Positions 45,443 through 55,980 are shown, numbered from the stretch's first letter. The stretch: 64,000 nucleotides of DNA from Wolbachia endosymbiont (group A) of Anomoia purmunda (GCF_947251545.1 NZ_OX366362.1:806001-870000); one strand, 5' to 3'. Made by a program: numbers and translations. The notes: generated from the letters alone by a model not told the origin.

Positions 45443-45802
45443 CTATTCCACGTCAAGAACAACCATAAGTTCATTAGGGTTCACATAACCTAAAGCATTT
45501 TTTGCTTGCTCATCAAGCAGATCTAAATCTAAGCTTTTTTCATATAAGCTAAATACTTTGTTGTCCAACTTTTCCTTTTCAGAAGAGACATCTTTTAGCA
45601 AAAGTTTATTGTACTCGATTTCTTTTTTTAAGTCTATTAGCGTCAATAAGCCACGTTTACCTGTAATTGTGCTAATGCTGAAATATAATGTAAGAGAAGA
45701 AATGAGTAAGGCTGCGCTTAAACACAGTAACTTTTGCTTCTTTTTAGATATAAGCACCGTACTTTCACATATAAAAAATATATAACATGAAAAGGTGAAC
45801 AA
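45443..45802 (-). CDS. Septum formation initiator FtsB/DivIC-like protein
   Basis: Small bitopic division protein that links FtsL and FtsQ. The frame of up to 119 residues has one hydrophobic segment (LLCLSAALLISSLTLYFSI). A coiled coil follows (LIDLKKEIEYNKLLLKDVSSE, KEKLDNKVFSLYEKSLDLDL) ending in LDEQAKNALGYVNPNELMVV, typical of the family. The real start may be internal: a GTG (LISKKKQK) near 45754 gives a better length. It lies just downstream of rpmJ, 4 bases away at the longest start. Confidence 0.75.
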   Translation of the reverse strand: MFTFSCYIFFICESTVLISKKKQKLLCLSAALLISSLTLYFSISTITGKRGLLTLIDLKKEIEYNKLLLKDVSSEKEKLDNKVFSLYEKSLDLDLLDEQAKNALGYVNPNELMVVLDVE

Positions 45803-45806
45803 AAAG

Positions 45807-45935
45807 CTAAGAACCTTGACGCGCTTTACACCTTGGCTTTACCTTATTTATAATGTAAATCTTACCACCCCTTTTCACAACTTTACAATTTTTATCTCTG
45901 TTACGATGAGACTTTAGCGACCCTTTGACTTTCAT
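45807..45935 (-). CDS. rpmJ: 50S ribosomal protein L36
   Basis: A 42-residue frame, [20 protein letters not shown] followed by [20 protein letters not shown] and GS. It is very basic and has the L36 layout, with [15 protein letters not shown] and the final PRCKARQG. This is the variant in which zinc-binding Cys residues are partly replaced. Its short length is normal for the family. Near ftsB on the same strand. Confidence 0.9.
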   Translation of the reverse strand: MKVKGSLKSHRNRDKNCKVVKRGGKIYIINKVKPRCKARQGS

Positions 45936-45984
45936 ATCTATAGTAAGAATTAAATTACTTTACATTATAATCACTTATCAAGAG

Positions 45985-46815
45985 TTAGTCAATTGATAAC
46001 ATTTTATTAAAATATTGTATAATTGTTGCTGATACTTCTTCGATTGACTTTTGCGTGACATCAATAATTGGCCAGTTATTCTGCTTAAATAGTTCCTCTG
46101 CTTCTTTAATTTCCTTTTCTACTTTTTCAGGGTTAGCATATATATTATTATCTTCGTTGTTAATTGAAGTAAGTCTATTTTTGCGTATTTCTATTAGCCT
46201 ACTTACGTCTATTGTTACCCCTATCGTTAGTTTATTTTTTAATTTTGCCAAGTCGACATAAAAGGGTACTCCACTAACAAAAGGAATATTTGCAACCTTA
46301 TAGCCTCGGTAAGCTAAATACGTACTGGTGGGAGATTTTGATGTACGTGAAACTCCAACCAAAATTATATCTGCTTTATCAATATCTTGAATATTTTGTC
46401 CATCATCATGATTAATAGTGTAGTTTATTGCCTCAATGCGCTGAAAATATTCGTTATTTATCTCAGTATGCAAGTCAAGCTTTTCGTCTTTTTCAATTTC
46501 AAGATAGGACGAAATTTCTCTAATAATATGTGATAATATTGCTCTATAGGGAATTTTCAACTTTATACAGTTATCTTTTAGATATTTTCTTAGCTCATCA
46601 TCAGTAATAGTGCATATAACAAAATTGTGCTCATCACTTTTCCTATTAATTTCCTCCAGAATTTTGTCAATCTGCTCTTCTCCTTTTACAAAAGACCAAA
46701 CATATTCGATCGTTTCTATAGAACGAAAGTGTTTCAGGGCTGATTTTGCAACTGATATAACAGTTTCACCACTTGAATCTGATACTAAGTGTAGATTAAG
46801 CTTTTTAAGGGTCAT
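45985..46815 (-). CDS. Pyruvate, phosphate dikinase regulatory protein (DUF299 kinase/pyrophosphorylase)
   Basis: Bifunctional regulator that phosphorylates and dephosphorylates PPDK or PEP synthase. The 276-residue protein starts [20 protein letters not shown], the standard opening. The P-loop-like [20 protein letters not shown] is intact. The [13 protein letters not shown] segment follows. Wolbachia relies on PPDK for gluconeogenic entry, so PPDK is the likely target. PEP synthase is the alternative. Confidence 0.92.
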   Translation of the reverse strand: MTLKKLNLHLVSDSSGETVISVAKSALKHFRSIETIEYVWSFVKGEEQIDKILEEINRKSDEHNFVICTITDDELRKYLKDNCIKLKIPYRAILSHIIREISSYLEIEKDEKLDLHTEINNEYFQRIEAINYTINHDDGQNIQDIDKADIILVGVSRTSKSPTSTYLAYRGYKVANIPFVSGVPFYVDLAKLKNKLTIGVTIDVSRLIEIRKNRLTSINNEDNNIYANPEKVEKEIKEAEELFKQNNWPIIDVTQKSIEEVSATIIQYFNKMLSID

Positions 46816-46965
46816 GTTTTATATAGTGTTATACTAAAAATAATGGCTAGCAATCTGCTACTGAAATTATGCTAATTTGTTGACCTACGTAAATATAGAA
46901 AAACTATCCTGTTGATAAAACTCAAACTAATTGGTAAATTCTTAACACAATTATTCTCAAAACGA

Positions 46966-47676
46966 ATGTTTTTATTAAAGCCCACAAATTTCTCTTATTT
47001 TTCCAAGAAAGCTCTACCTTGGCTTGGGGTTATTTGTTTCGTATGTTTTTTAATTGGAATGTCTTTGGCGTTATTCTTCTCTCCAGAAGATTATAAACAA
47101 GGAGAAATTGTACGAATCATGTACATTCATGTGCCTTCTGCATGGCTTGCTCTTGGAATATATGGATTAATTGCATCACTTAGTTTCATTTCATTGGTGT
47201 GGAACAATAGCATTGCTAGTGTCTTGGCACATGCTGCTGCTCCTGCAGGGACAGTCTTTTCGGCAATATGTTTAATCACAGGCAGCATCTGGGGAAAAGG
47301 AACCTGGGGCACTTGGTGGGTATGGGATGCAAGGCTTACTTCGATGCTGATTTTATTTTTCCTATATGTTGGCTACCTTTCATTGTGGAGCGCTTTTGAT
47401 AATGAAGCGAGGGCAGAAAAATCAGCAGCAGTATTTGCCATCTTTAGTGCTATAAATATTCCTATAGTAAAATTTTCCGTGAATTTATGGTCTACTCTCC
47501 ATCAGCCAGCAAGTATTCTAAGAAGAGGTGGAATAGCAATAGAAAGTTCTTTACTGTTGCCACTCATTGTAATGTTTATGTTTTGTGCCACATTTTTTTT
47601 AGTAGTGTGGATACTCTATTCACTTTACTTAATTAATTTATATAAGATAAAGAGGGAAATCAGTATGCGGTATTAG
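46966..47676 (+). CDS. ccmC: Heme exporter / cytochrome c maturation protein CcmC
   Basis: Membrane protein that presents heme to CcmE during c-type cytochrome assembly. Six hydrophobic segments surround the tryptophan-rich heme-handling motif WGTWWVWDARLTS, and conserved His residues lie in MYIHVPSAW and TLHQPAS. I start at ATG 46966 (MFLLKPTNFSYFS), which fits the family; TTG 46912 would add 18 residues. Length 236. ccmF is at 56 kb in the same window but not in an operon with it. Confidence 0.92.
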   Translation: MFLLKPTNFSYFSKKALPWLGVICFVCFLIGMSLALFFSPEDYKQGEIVRIMYIHVPSAWLALGIYGLIASLSFISLVWNNSIASVLAHAAAPAGTVFSAICLITGSIWGKGTWGTWWVWDARLTSMLILFFLYVGYLSLWSAFDNEARAEKSAAVFAIFSAINIPIVKFSVNLWSTLHQPASILRRGGIAIESSLLLPLIVMFMFCATFFLVVWILYSLYLINLYKIKREISMRY

Positions 47677-47812
47677 ACGGTTTTGCAATTTTATAGGAAA
47701 AATGTTTAATCTGATTTAAAAACTCTTTATTTAAGAGGTGTAGAAGAGGCATAGATTTCTCTTTCTATTTGTAGCGTACTGCATTAATATTTATGTATTA
47801 ATCTAGAAAATA

Positions 47813-49093
47813 ATGATGAATAACATTGTAATTGTTGGTCTGCAATGGGGTGACGAAGGCAAGGGTAAAATAGCAGATTATCTTTCTGAGAATGCAGATG
47901 TAGTTGTGAGATTTCAGGGAGGAAATAATGCAGGGCACACTATAGTCACAGATGATGAGGTTTATAAATTAAATTTACTGCCCTCTGCTGTTTTGAGGCC
48001 AGGCAAAATATCTATCATAGGAAATGGCGTTGCTCTTGATTCACACGCTCTAATCTCAGAAATAGAGTCATTGAAAGTTAAAGGAGTAGACGTAAACCAT
48101 AACAATTTGATGGTATCTGAAAGCTGTCCATTAATACTTAGCGTACATAAGGACAAGGAAAAGCTATTTGAAGATTTAAATGGAAATCACAAAATTGGTA
48201 CAACAAACAAAGGGATAGGACCATGTTATGAAGATAAAGTTGGGAGGAGAGCTATACGCCTTTGTGACTTAGAAAACGCAGATGAGCTCAATAGAAGGGT
48301 AGATACTCTTTTGAATTACCATAATGCTATCAGAAAAGGCCTTAACTACCAGGTGGTTAAAAAAGAAGAAATATTAAAGGAAATTCAAGAGATTTCAGAA
48401 AAAATTCTTTCATATAAAAAACCTGTGTGGAAGATATTAAATGACTTTATGAAAGAAGGTAAGAAAATAATATTTGAAGGCGCCCAAGGCACATTTTTAG
48501 ATATTGACCACGGAACTTACCCTTTTGTTACTTCAAGTAATACTGTAGCGTCGCAAGCAATAACAGGCTCAGGATTAGCCTCCAATGCTTACATTATTGG
48601 TGTGGCAAAAGCTTATACAACAAGAGTAGGCAATGGTCCATTCCCTACTGAGCAAAAGAACGAAGTGGGGGATAGCTTATTTACTATAGGCAAGGAACTT
48701 GGAACAGTGAGCAATAGAAGAAGGCGCTGCGGATGGTTTGACGCAGTTTTAGTGCGCCAGGCTGTGCAACTCTCTGGAATTTCAAGCATTGTATTAACCA
48801 AATTAGATGTGCTTGATTCTTTTGATACAATTAAAATATGCAGTGGTTACAAGTATAGCGGAAAAATGTATGATTATTTACCCGCATCGCATTCAATACA
48901 AGAGGAATTAGAGCCAATATATGAAGAATTTCCTGGCTGGAAAGAAAACACTCAAGGTAAAAGGTCGATTGAAGCATTGCCTATCAATTTAATAAAATAT
49001 ATAGAAGGGTTAGAAAAATTAATAGGTGTACCAATTCATCTAATCTCAACTAGTCCAAAGAGAGAGGATGTTATTAAGCTTAAAGATTTCTGA
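47813..49093 (+). CDS. purA: Adenylosuccinate synthase
   Basis: Converts IMP and aspartate to adenylosuccinate with GTP, the first committed AMP step. The N-terminus VGLQWGDEGKGKIADYLS is the phosphate-binding signature. Later motifs QGGNNAGHT, GTTNKGIGPCYEDK and RVGNGPFPTE are all intact. At 426 residues the length is normal. Two adjacent ATGs (47813, 47816) could serve as start. Confidence 0.97.
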   Translation: MMNNIVIVGLQWGDEGKGKIADYLSENADVVVRFQGGNNAGHTIVTDDEVYKLNLLPSAVLRPGKISIIGNGVALDSHALISEIESLKVKGVDVNHNNLMVSESCPLILSVHKDKEKLFEDLNGNHKIGTTNKGIGPCYEDKVGRRAIRLCDLENADELNRRVDTLLNYHNAIRKGLNYQVVKKEEILKEIQEISEKILSYKKPVWKILNDFMKEGKKIIFEGAQGTFLDIDHGTYPFVTSSNTVASQAITGSGLASNAYIIGVAKAYTTRVGNGPFPTEQKNEVGDSLFTIGKELGTVSNRRRRCGWFDAVLVRQAVQLSGISSIVLTKLDVLDSFDTIKICSGYKYSGKMYDYLPASHSIQEELEPIYEEFPGWKENTQGKRSIEALPINLIKYIEGLEKLIGVPIHLISTSPKREDVIKLKDF

Positions 49094-49178
49094 AAACGTC
49101 TTTGTATCTTAGAGCCTGTACGTAATCTCAAAAAAGAGATAAAGTGAGAGGATAAAGTATATAAAGCAGGATATGTGA

Positions 49179-49931
49179 AGTTTATACCCAAGTGACATAA
49201 GTCGAGAAAAGTTTGAGATTATTGTAGCAGATCTGGAATCTTGCAGAAAGAAGATAAAACCAAGAACACTTGATTTACATGATATATTTTGTGGAGTGTT
49301 ATACGTGTTAAAAAGTGGTTGCCAGTGGAGAATGGTACCAAAAGAGTTCCAAAAATGGCGCAATTGTTACGACTATTTTAAGAAGTGGAATGAAAAACCA
49401 GATGCAAATAAAGAAAGTGTTCTGGAGCTGGTATTAAAAAAAAATAATTGCGACAAAACAATGGTCGGAAAAGCTTCTGCATAATTGATGCATAGAGTAT
49501 AAAAAATGCAGATACTGCTGAAGCTATGATGCAGGCAAGAAGATTTCAGGGCCGTATTGCAGTAGATACGCAAGCATGCAATTTATATAACAACAGCAAA
49601 GATCACTGACCGTAGCAGTGCTGTGAGAATGGTCGAAAATGCAAAAGAAAACCTCTCGGGAGTTAAAAATGTACTGGTTGATGCAGGCTATACTGGAGAG
49701 AATTTTGCAACTCAAATAAAAACGATTATTGGTGCAACCGTTGAAGTGATCAAAAGAAATGAATTACGTTCCTTTGTTGTATTGCCCAAAAGATGGGTTG
49801 TGGAGCGATCTTTTGCTTGGTTAGAAAAATGTAGAAGATTGTGGAAAAATTGTGAGCGAAAACTCAATACTAGCCTACAAATGGTCGTTCTGGCTTTCAC
49901 TGCCTTTCTAATAAAAAAAATACTTGTGTAA
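49179..49931 (+). pseudogene. Degraded IS5-family transposase
   Basis: The first piece (49179-49484) reads YPSDISREKFEIIVADLE, then FCGVLYVLKSGCQWRMVPKE and KWRNCYDYFKKW. This is the usual N-terminal part of IS5/IS1031-type transposases. The middle is broken by stops and frameshifts. The last piece (49623-49931) has VLVDAGYTGENFA and PKRWVVERSFAWLEKCRRL, the C-terminal catalytic E region. Not functional. Ends of the element were not resolved. Confidence 0.8.
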
Positions 49932-50136
49932 CTTCGAATAGTCTATTATGCAAGACAGCAGTATAAACATGTAGTAAGAAATGTATAATGAAAAATAGAA
50001 GCTCAAGTTTAACACTTGCAGTTATTTTTACACAATCAAGTAATCATAAAAGTTAGTGTAGAACGAGGTTATACAGTTTGATTTTTTTAATATATGTTAA
50101 TTAGTATAATATAAATATAGTTAAAGGAGGTGTGTT

Positions 50137-50997
50137 ATGATTGGAAGTTTGGCTAAGGAAGACAAAACAGCAGAAGCAGGAAAAACAAGTAATCAGTCAG
50201 AGAATTATGATATTGAATCAGTTATAAGGGTAGCATCATGTGCTTGGAATGCAATACATTGCTTGTTGGCATCTTATGAATACGATCTATATTCGTCATG
50301 GCTTGAATCGCATTTTACATCCCTCAAGGACCGTATCAATAAAATGGAAAAAGACAATTCTTTCACTAAGGACTCTGCTATAATAAAGTTCTGCCGCTCA
50401 ATTGCAGAAAATAATAAATTATACAAAGAGTTAAAAAATTTAAATAATCCTGCTGAAAATTTTGCCAATAAAGAATTTGATTCTCAATTAGAGAAGATAA
50501 TAACAGGCTTTAAACTAAAAGACCTAGAAGACAAGGTAGGCTTCTTAATGCTTTTGAAAGAAGAAAGTGACTTCACTGCTATACAGAAGGCTTATAGAGA
50601 TGAGTGGAGTTTTTATGACCTAATAAACGATAGAGATTTTAAACAAACGTACATAGATAAAGCAGTAACATAGTCTGCTAATAAGAGCTTTAAGAAAGAT
50701 ATAGATAAATGCATAAAGTTGGCAGAGCAGGGAAAAAAAGCTGCAAGTAAATATCTTGGAAGGAAAGGCGTAGAGCTTCGAGCTTATTACACAGAAACTG
50801 ATAACGCTCATAGAGTTTTGAATATTAATCTTATTAATTACAATAGAAGTGAGCCAACCAGGATTAGTGACATTTTACAGCAAGAGAAAGATATTAAAGA
50901 GCTGAATATCTATTGCAATAAAAAACATGAAATACACGCTCATCAAAAAGATAAGAAAAGATATTATGAATTTAAAGAGGCGCATATTATGAAATGA
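50137..50997 (+). pseudogene. Helical protein gene with in-frame stop, first gene of a two-gene operon
   Basis: Unrecognised family. ATG 50137 is preceded by AAGGAGG. The frame reads 178 residues to a TAG at 50671-50673 and then continues in the same frame (SANKSFKKDIDKCIKLAEQG ...) to 50997, for about 286 codons in all. A CAG to TAG change would account for it. The protein is largely helical and charged. The final codons overlap the start of the next gene as ATGA. Whether the stop is read through is unknown. Confidence 0.6.
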
Positions 50998-52541
50998 AAA
51001 GCACTTGGCCTGTAAAGGATGGATCCGAAATGTGTACCATGATTATGAATGTGAGTAGCGATGGCATAACTGAAGTACTAAAATTTAATGATGAAGATTT
51101 TGTGCTATCGGAGGAGATCCTAGAATTGATAAAGCAAAATGATGAATTATATATTCAAGGTCTCTCCTTATATGATGCTGTACTAGAAAAGGGTAAGGCT
51201 GCTGATGTTGTGCCTACTGCTAATAACAATTTTCAAAATGAATCTATAGTGGCCTATCGCAAGGAACCAGAGGAGGAATTAGACCCTAAAGTTGATGCTG
51301 ACAATAGCCTTCCTCCTTCTATTAATAGCAATGCATCAACTCAAACAAAAGTTGCTTCACAACAAATCGAAACTCAAACGGAAGTCAATTTACAGCACAC
51401 TGGAACTCAGACAGAAGTTGCTTCACAACAAATGGATGAATTGATTTTAAATAATCAGATGCTGTCCGAAGAAAACGTTGAGTTGAACCAAGAAATGTCA
51501 AATTTGAAAAAAGAAGCTGTTGAATTGAAGCAAGAAATAGAAGCAGGGTTGCAAGTGATAAATAAAAAGCACCATGAATTAATACAAGAAAATCAGCGAC
51601 TACAGGAGAAACTAGAAACAACCCAAGCAGAAGCTAATCAAACAATTGTAAAGTTAGAGAAGCAGAATAGCGATTTACAAGACAGGTTTGAAAAAGAGGA
51701 GCAAAAAAACACGGAATTGCAAACTGAACTGGCACAAAAAAATGAAGAATTAGCAGGTGTGTTAAAAGAGCTACAAGGGAAAGTACAAGAACTTAAAAGT
51801 GTATATGAAGAAAAAAGAAAGCTAAAGGAAGAGCTGAAAATTGTTAATGCAGGAAAGAAGAATTTGGAAAAAGAGCTAAATCAAGCACGAGAAGATGCGG
51901 AACAGATAATGGTTGAACGACGCCAGCAGAAAGAGCGCTTGAAAGATCAGCTAAGAGAATTAGATCAGGAATATAAGGTACAAGTAGAAATTGAGCAAAA
52001 GATTAAAGAATCAGATAGGCAGGATAGCGATTTACAAGATACACTTGGAGAAGAGAGACTAAAACTCAACATTGAAGAGCTAGAAAACGAGTACGAGGAA
52101 TTTCCAGGAGATAAGGTGCTTACACTTGAACTCACTAAAGATGAAGATAAAGTCGAAGAGTTAAGAAACGAGCTAGAGCGTGAGAAAGAAAAGTGTAAAC
52201 AATTATTAGAAAAAGAAAATGAATTGTGTGATGAATTTGTAGGAATGCTTGATGGACTGAAAGAAAAAATTCGTGCTGATGAACAAAGGAGCTTCAACCG
52301 TCAATTAACGAATGCTCCAAGGTTATCCAAATCTTCAAGCGTTGGTAATGAGTCTTATGTTCCACCAAGAGAGAAGACAACATTACTCAGATCTTTAAGC
52401 GTTGATAGTGGACTTGATAGCGATGAGGAAAATTGTGATAATGATTTATCTTTCAACATAAGTCCTATAAGTTCTATTGAGAAGGTGGCAGAAAGTAAAA
52501 ACAAGGTAGCTCGCCTTTCTCTCGTTGGGTTGCTTACTTAG
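50994..52541 (+). CDS. Long coiled-coil protein with TQTEV repeats
   Basis: 515 residues, family not recognised. An N-terminal globular part of about 100 residues is followed by short repeats (TQTKVASQQIE, TQTEVNLQHTG, TQTEVASQQMD). Then comes a long coiled coil from about 150 to 430, rich in Glu, Lys, Leu and Gln. The tail has two similar Ser-rich motifs (RLSKSSSVGNES, LLRSLSVDSGLDSDEEN). It is coupled to the upstream gene through ATGA. Coiled coils with acidic and Ser-rich tails are common in secreted effectors, but no target can be named. It resembles the pseudogene at 3368-4503. Confidence 0.7.
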   Translation: MKSTWPVKDGSEMCTMIMNVSSDGITEVLKFNDEDFVLSEEILELIKQNDELYIQGLSLYDAVLEKGKAADVVPTANNNFQNESIVAYRKEPEEELDPKVDADNSLPPSINSNASTQTKVASQQIETQTEVNLQHTGTQTEVASQQMDELILNNQMLSEENVELNQEMSNLKKEAVELKQEIEAGLQVINKKHHELIQENQRLQEKLETTQAEANQTIVKLEKQNSDLQDRFEKEEQKNTELQTELAQKNEELAGVLKELQGKVQELKSVYEEKRKLKEELKIVNAGKKNLEKELNQAREDAEQIMVERRQQKERLKDQLRELDQEYKVQVEIEQKIKESDRQDSDLQDTLGEERLKLNIEELENEYEEFPGDKVLTLELTKDEDKVEELRNELEREKEKCKQLLEKENELCDEFVGMLDGLKEKIRADEQRSFNRQLTNAPRLSKSSSVGNESYVPPREKTTLLRSLSVDSGLDSDEENCDNDLSFNISPISSIEKVAESKNKVARLSLVGLLT

Positions 52542-52656
52542 AAAAAACCCGATTAGGTTGGAGAAAGTGAAAAATACAAGGCTGCACTTCGAAAGCATTA
52601 TTGTGAAGATGGTTGGGATTAAGTTGCAAGAGAAATACTTAAGTGGGGCGCAAAAG

Positions 52657-52953
52657 GGTATCCGTTCAGCCAATGGCGTCAACTTAAGGAAAAATATCAG
52701 CGATAGTGTAAAAATTTCTCTCTAAATTTTTTATCATTAAACTATCCAAAGAGTGCAAGAAACAGCACTTTTGTTTCTATTTTATTGCAACAAAGAAGTC
52801 TAAAATGTGTCCTTTTTAGGTGAAACATGCAAAAAGGAAAAAATCTTATTCCACAAATTAAAAATACAATATACTCAAAAACTTTTCAGAAAATCCATAG
52901 GAGGGTTTGCTAATGAAGGCTCTTAAGTTGACGCCATTGGCTGAACGGATACC
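52657..52953. repeat. Small element with perfect 32-bp terminal inverted repeats
   Basis: 52657-52688 (GGTATCCGTTCAGCCAATGG...) is the exact reverse complement of 52922-52953. The 233 bases between them are AT-rich and hold no open gene. No target-site duplication was visible. It may be a miniature transposable element or an IS remnant. Confidence 0.75.
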
Positions 52954-52978
52954 AAATTGGAATAGTAAGGTATGATAA

Positions 52979-54304
52979 CTAACTCTTCTGTGAGTATATA
53001 GTTTTGCCGGACACAACAGTACGTACTACATGTCCTTTTACTTTGCGCCCATCGAAAGGGGAATTCTTTGATTTACTAGCAAAGTTGTCAGTTTTAATTT
53101 CCCACTCATGATTGAGGTCAACTAAAATTAAGTCTGCAGCAAGGTTTTTTTGTATACGACCACGTGGTACGTGTATTATATCTGCAGGCTTATATGTCAA
53201 TTTTGCGAGCACATCAAGTAGACCCATTTGCCCACTGTGATAGAGTTCAAGTGAAAGGGGCAGCATTGTTTCAAGACCAACAATACCAAATGCAGCATTT
53301 TCAAGTGGCAGATCTTTAGAACTACGATCATGCGGAGCGTGATCAGTTGCAATGCAATCAATCACACCTATCTTTAAACCTTCAACCATAGCTAAACGAT
53401 CTTCTTCAGTGCGAAGCGGCGGATTCATTTTTGCAATTGCTCCATGTTGTTTTACTATATCTTCAGTTAAAGTGAAGTGATGAGGGGTTACTTCGCACGT
53501 AACATTTAATCCCAAATCTTTTGCACGTTTAATAGCGTCAAGTGAATCTTTTGAAGAGACATGTAGAATATGGTAGTGTACATTTTCCATATCCTTCATT
53601 AGCAGTATATCACGATTTACCATAACTGATTCTGACGCACTCAAGATCCCCTTTACTCCCAATTCTTCAGAAATTTTACCTTCGTTGATTGCGCCACCAG
53701 CAGATAAATTTAAATCTTCTGCATGTTGCGCAATAGGGACATTCAACATACTTGAATAAAGCAGTGCCTGTCTCATAATCATTGGGTTCATAACTGGCAT
53801 GCCATCATCGGTGAACCCAACCGCACCTGCTTCCTTTAAAAGTGCCATTTCAGTCAACTTTTCTTCCGAAGTGGTGATTTTAGCGTAAAATTCAACGTTT
53901 ACATGTGAAGTTTCAAGTGCTCTATATTTCAAATATTTAGCCAAAACAACGCTATCAATTGCTGGAACAGTGTTTGGCTGACAAACTACAGTTGTAACTC
54001 CCCCCGCAGCTGCAGATTTGCTGCCTGTATATATAGTTTCTTTATGCTCCTGGCCTGGTTCACGAAAATGTACGTGAATGTCAATAAGGCCTGGCATTAG
54101 AACAAGCCCTTCACAGTCTATTGTTTCATCGACCCCACTTGTTGAAAATAATGATTCACCAAAGTCGACAATTTTATCCCCTTCAGTCAATAATGAACCT
54201 TTTATATCAAGTTTAGTTTCCGGGTCGATAATACGAGCATTAGTATACGCAATTTTATAGCCTTCCTTTTGCCCTGTTTGCAACAAATTCCAAGTTTGAG
54301 TCAT
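52979..54304 (-). CDS. pyrC: Dihydroorotase
   Basis: Zinc amidohydrolase closing carbamoyl-aspartate to dihydroorotate in pyrimidine synthesis. The metal-binding HxH is in IDIHVHFREPGQEHKE. Later ligands appear in VTPHHF and ATDHAPHD. The layout is that of class I dihydroorotases (about 440 residues), here 441. I place the start at ATG 54304 (MTQTWNLL); the frame is open a further 18 codons upstream to 54358, without a better ribosome site. Confidence 0.93.
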   Translation of the reverse strand: MTQTWNLLQTGQKEGYKIAYTNARIIDPETKLDIKGSLLTEGDKIVDFGESLFSTSGVDETIDCEGLVLMPGLIDIHVHFREPGQEHKETIYTGSKSAAAGGVTTVVCQPNTVPAIDSVVLAKYLKYRALETSHVNVEFYAKITTSEEKLTEMALLKEAGAVGFTDDGMPVMNPMIMRQALLYSSMLNVPIAQHAEDLNLSAGGAINEGKISEELGVKGILSASESVMVNRDILLMKDMENVHYHILHVSSKDSLDAIKRAKDLGLNVTCEVTPHHFTLTEDIVKQHGAIAKMNPPLRTEEDRLAMVEGLKIGVIDCIATDHAPHDRSSKDLPLENAAFGIVGLETMLPLSLELYHSGQMGLLDVLAKLTYKPADIIHVPRGRIQKNLAADLILVDLNHEWEIKTDNFASKSKNSPFDGRKVKGHVVRTVVSGKTIYSQKS

Positions 54305-54426
54305 TATATCTGAGTATCGATTATAAAATAAATCTAAAGTTTTTTTAATAAAACACAACCAAATTAAAACACAGACTAAGAGCTGTCTTGAATTAAAGTG
54401 CTTTCATTACCCTAAAAATTTGGTTC

Positions 54427-55668
54427 TTATAACCTAGTTAGCTCAGTTTTAACGTTAATGTGTGAAGCTCTGAGTTCTGTTGAAGGATTTTCCAGTTGAA
54501 TATCTAGCTCATTCTGTATGTTCGATACACAAATTAAAGCTGAATCAAAAATTTCATCACACTGCTTTGCTTCATGTATATCATCAATTATTTCCTCGAA
54601 TTCTTCCATATCATCCATTTCTTGCGGCGCACTTTTTAATATCGCTTTTATTTGGTTTAAGTTTTGACGAATTTTCTCCTGATATCCAACAATTCTCTCT
54701 TGATATATATCAATCATTTTTTGACATGCGTTGCCTCTAAATGGATGTTCTTTTTTCTCTTTTATGTAAGAACTTTGAAAGTCTTTACAGTTAAGGATTG
54801 CTTCTCTATGTTTTTTTATGTCATTAATTGCGCTGATTATCGACTTATCTATTTTCTTTAAATTTTCTTCCCGTTCTTCTCTTTTAATTATACTTTTGGA
54901 TTCATTTTTTATCTGGTTCATTTTGTCATACAGGTTTCTGCATCCTTTGTAAGATGCCATTGGTTGTAATATTCCTTCTTCTACACCTTTATTGTAAAAA
55001 TTCTTCAACTCATCACTTGATAGTATTGTTATAGCATCTTCCCTTTTACTCTGTGATTTAGGATACTTTTTATTCAATAAACTAACATGATTTAACAAGA
55101 AATCTTTAACTAGCGCTTCTTTTTTTACTTCGGATAATTTTTCTAGTGTTTCTATATATTTCAGAGTTTCCGCAAAGAGCTGTCCACCAGAGGGAGCAAA
55201 TCCTTGAAGTGATTTACTCTGTGCTTTACAAAAATCGGTTTGTAAAAAATCTTCAGCTTGTTTTTTTATTACTGAAAGTTCATTAAAGGCTTTTTCTGGA
55301 TTGATTTTTCTCAAAATACTAATAGCTTTTCTAATCGCTTTTTCTCTCTTTTTATTATCTTGCTTTTCATTTAATATGAGATGTTCTGTTTTGATAAAAG
55401 CATCACCGCGATCACTCTTTGCAATGTTACAAACGATGTTTTTTACAACTTCTTCGGTTGCCGCATAATCTATTTCTTTTGCAAAGCAGTCAACAAATGA
55501 TTGCCAAACTTTTTTATTAACAAGTTTACTTGTCTTATTTTCAAAATCTTCTATATCTTTGAATCCTAAAATAGTATAGAGATTTTTTTCGATTATTGGT
55601 TCGGCATGTTGTTTTGCCACTTTACCTTTTATATTGAATGGAAATTTACTAATCTTAGTTGTACCCAC
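54427..55668 (-). CDS. Hypothetical helical protein
   Basis: 413 residues, family not recognised. No signal peptide, membrane segment or enzyme motif was seen. It is Lys/Glu-rich and predicted mostly helical by pattern, with coiled-coil-like stretches near 250-290 and 320-350, and an acidic C-terminal region (EMDDMEEFEEIIDD). Start ATG 55668 (MGTTKISKFPF) with GAGGTAAC upstream. It may be a Wolbachia-specific or effector-type protein, but nothing in the context says more. Confidence 0.55.
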   Translation of the reverse strand: MGTTKISKFPFNIKGKVAKQHAEPIIEKNLYTILGFKDIEDFENKTSKLVNKKVWQSFVDCFAKEIDYAATEEVVKNIVCNIAKSDRGDAFIKTEHLILNEKQDNKKREKAIRKAISILRKINPEKAFNELSVIKKQAEDFLQTDFCKAQSKSLQGFAPSGGQLFAETLKYIETLEKLSEVKKEALVKDFLLNHVSLLNKKYPKSQSKREDAITILSSDELKNFYNKGVEEGILQPMASYKGCRNLYDKMNQIKNESKSIIKREEREENLKKIDKSIISAINDIKKHREAILNCKDFQSSYIKEKKEHPFRGNACQKMIDIYQERIVGYQEKIRQNLNQIKAILKSAPQEMDDMEEFEEIIDDIHEAKQCDEIFDSALICVSNIQNELDIQLENPSTELRASHINVKTELTRL

Positions 55669-55792
55669 AATGTTACCTCAATATTAACGCTATCTATAAA
55701 AGTATAAAGACTTAATATTTAATTTTTAATTAATGCTAGCACAGCTAACTACGGGAGCATTATGCTATAGCTGACCCAAGAAAGATTTCCCT

Positions 55793-55890
55793 ACGTCATA
55801 CCGCGATTCATTCGCGGTATAGATTCCGCTAACGAGTAGCGGAATGACGAATTTGTTGTTTTTCAAATTGTAGGTAAACCTAAGCCACTT
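55793..55890. repeat. Palindromic repeats with conserved tail
   Basis: ACGTCATACCGCGATTCATT with CGCGGTAT, then CGCTAACGAGTAGCGGAATG, then the TTTGTTGTTTTTCAAATTGT tail also seen at about 22560-22580. Confidence 0.75.
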
Positions 55891-55980
55891 TAGCTATAGC
55901 ATCAATAGCAAGCGTCAATTAACACTTTAACTTCTTACTTGTCATCAGTAATATTGTTTATATAAAAACTATAATTTTTT

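Noticed and set aside
45443..45802. A gene on the plus strand at 45558-45785
   Set aside because: It is antisense to the ftsB-like frame, which has the proper membrane helix and coiled coil.
53000..54300. Allantoinase or hydantoinase in place of dihydroorotase
   Set aside because: The sequence IDIHVHFREPGQEHKE and the ATDHAPHD block are the class I dihydroorotase pattern, and a pyrimidine pathway is expected in Wolbachia.
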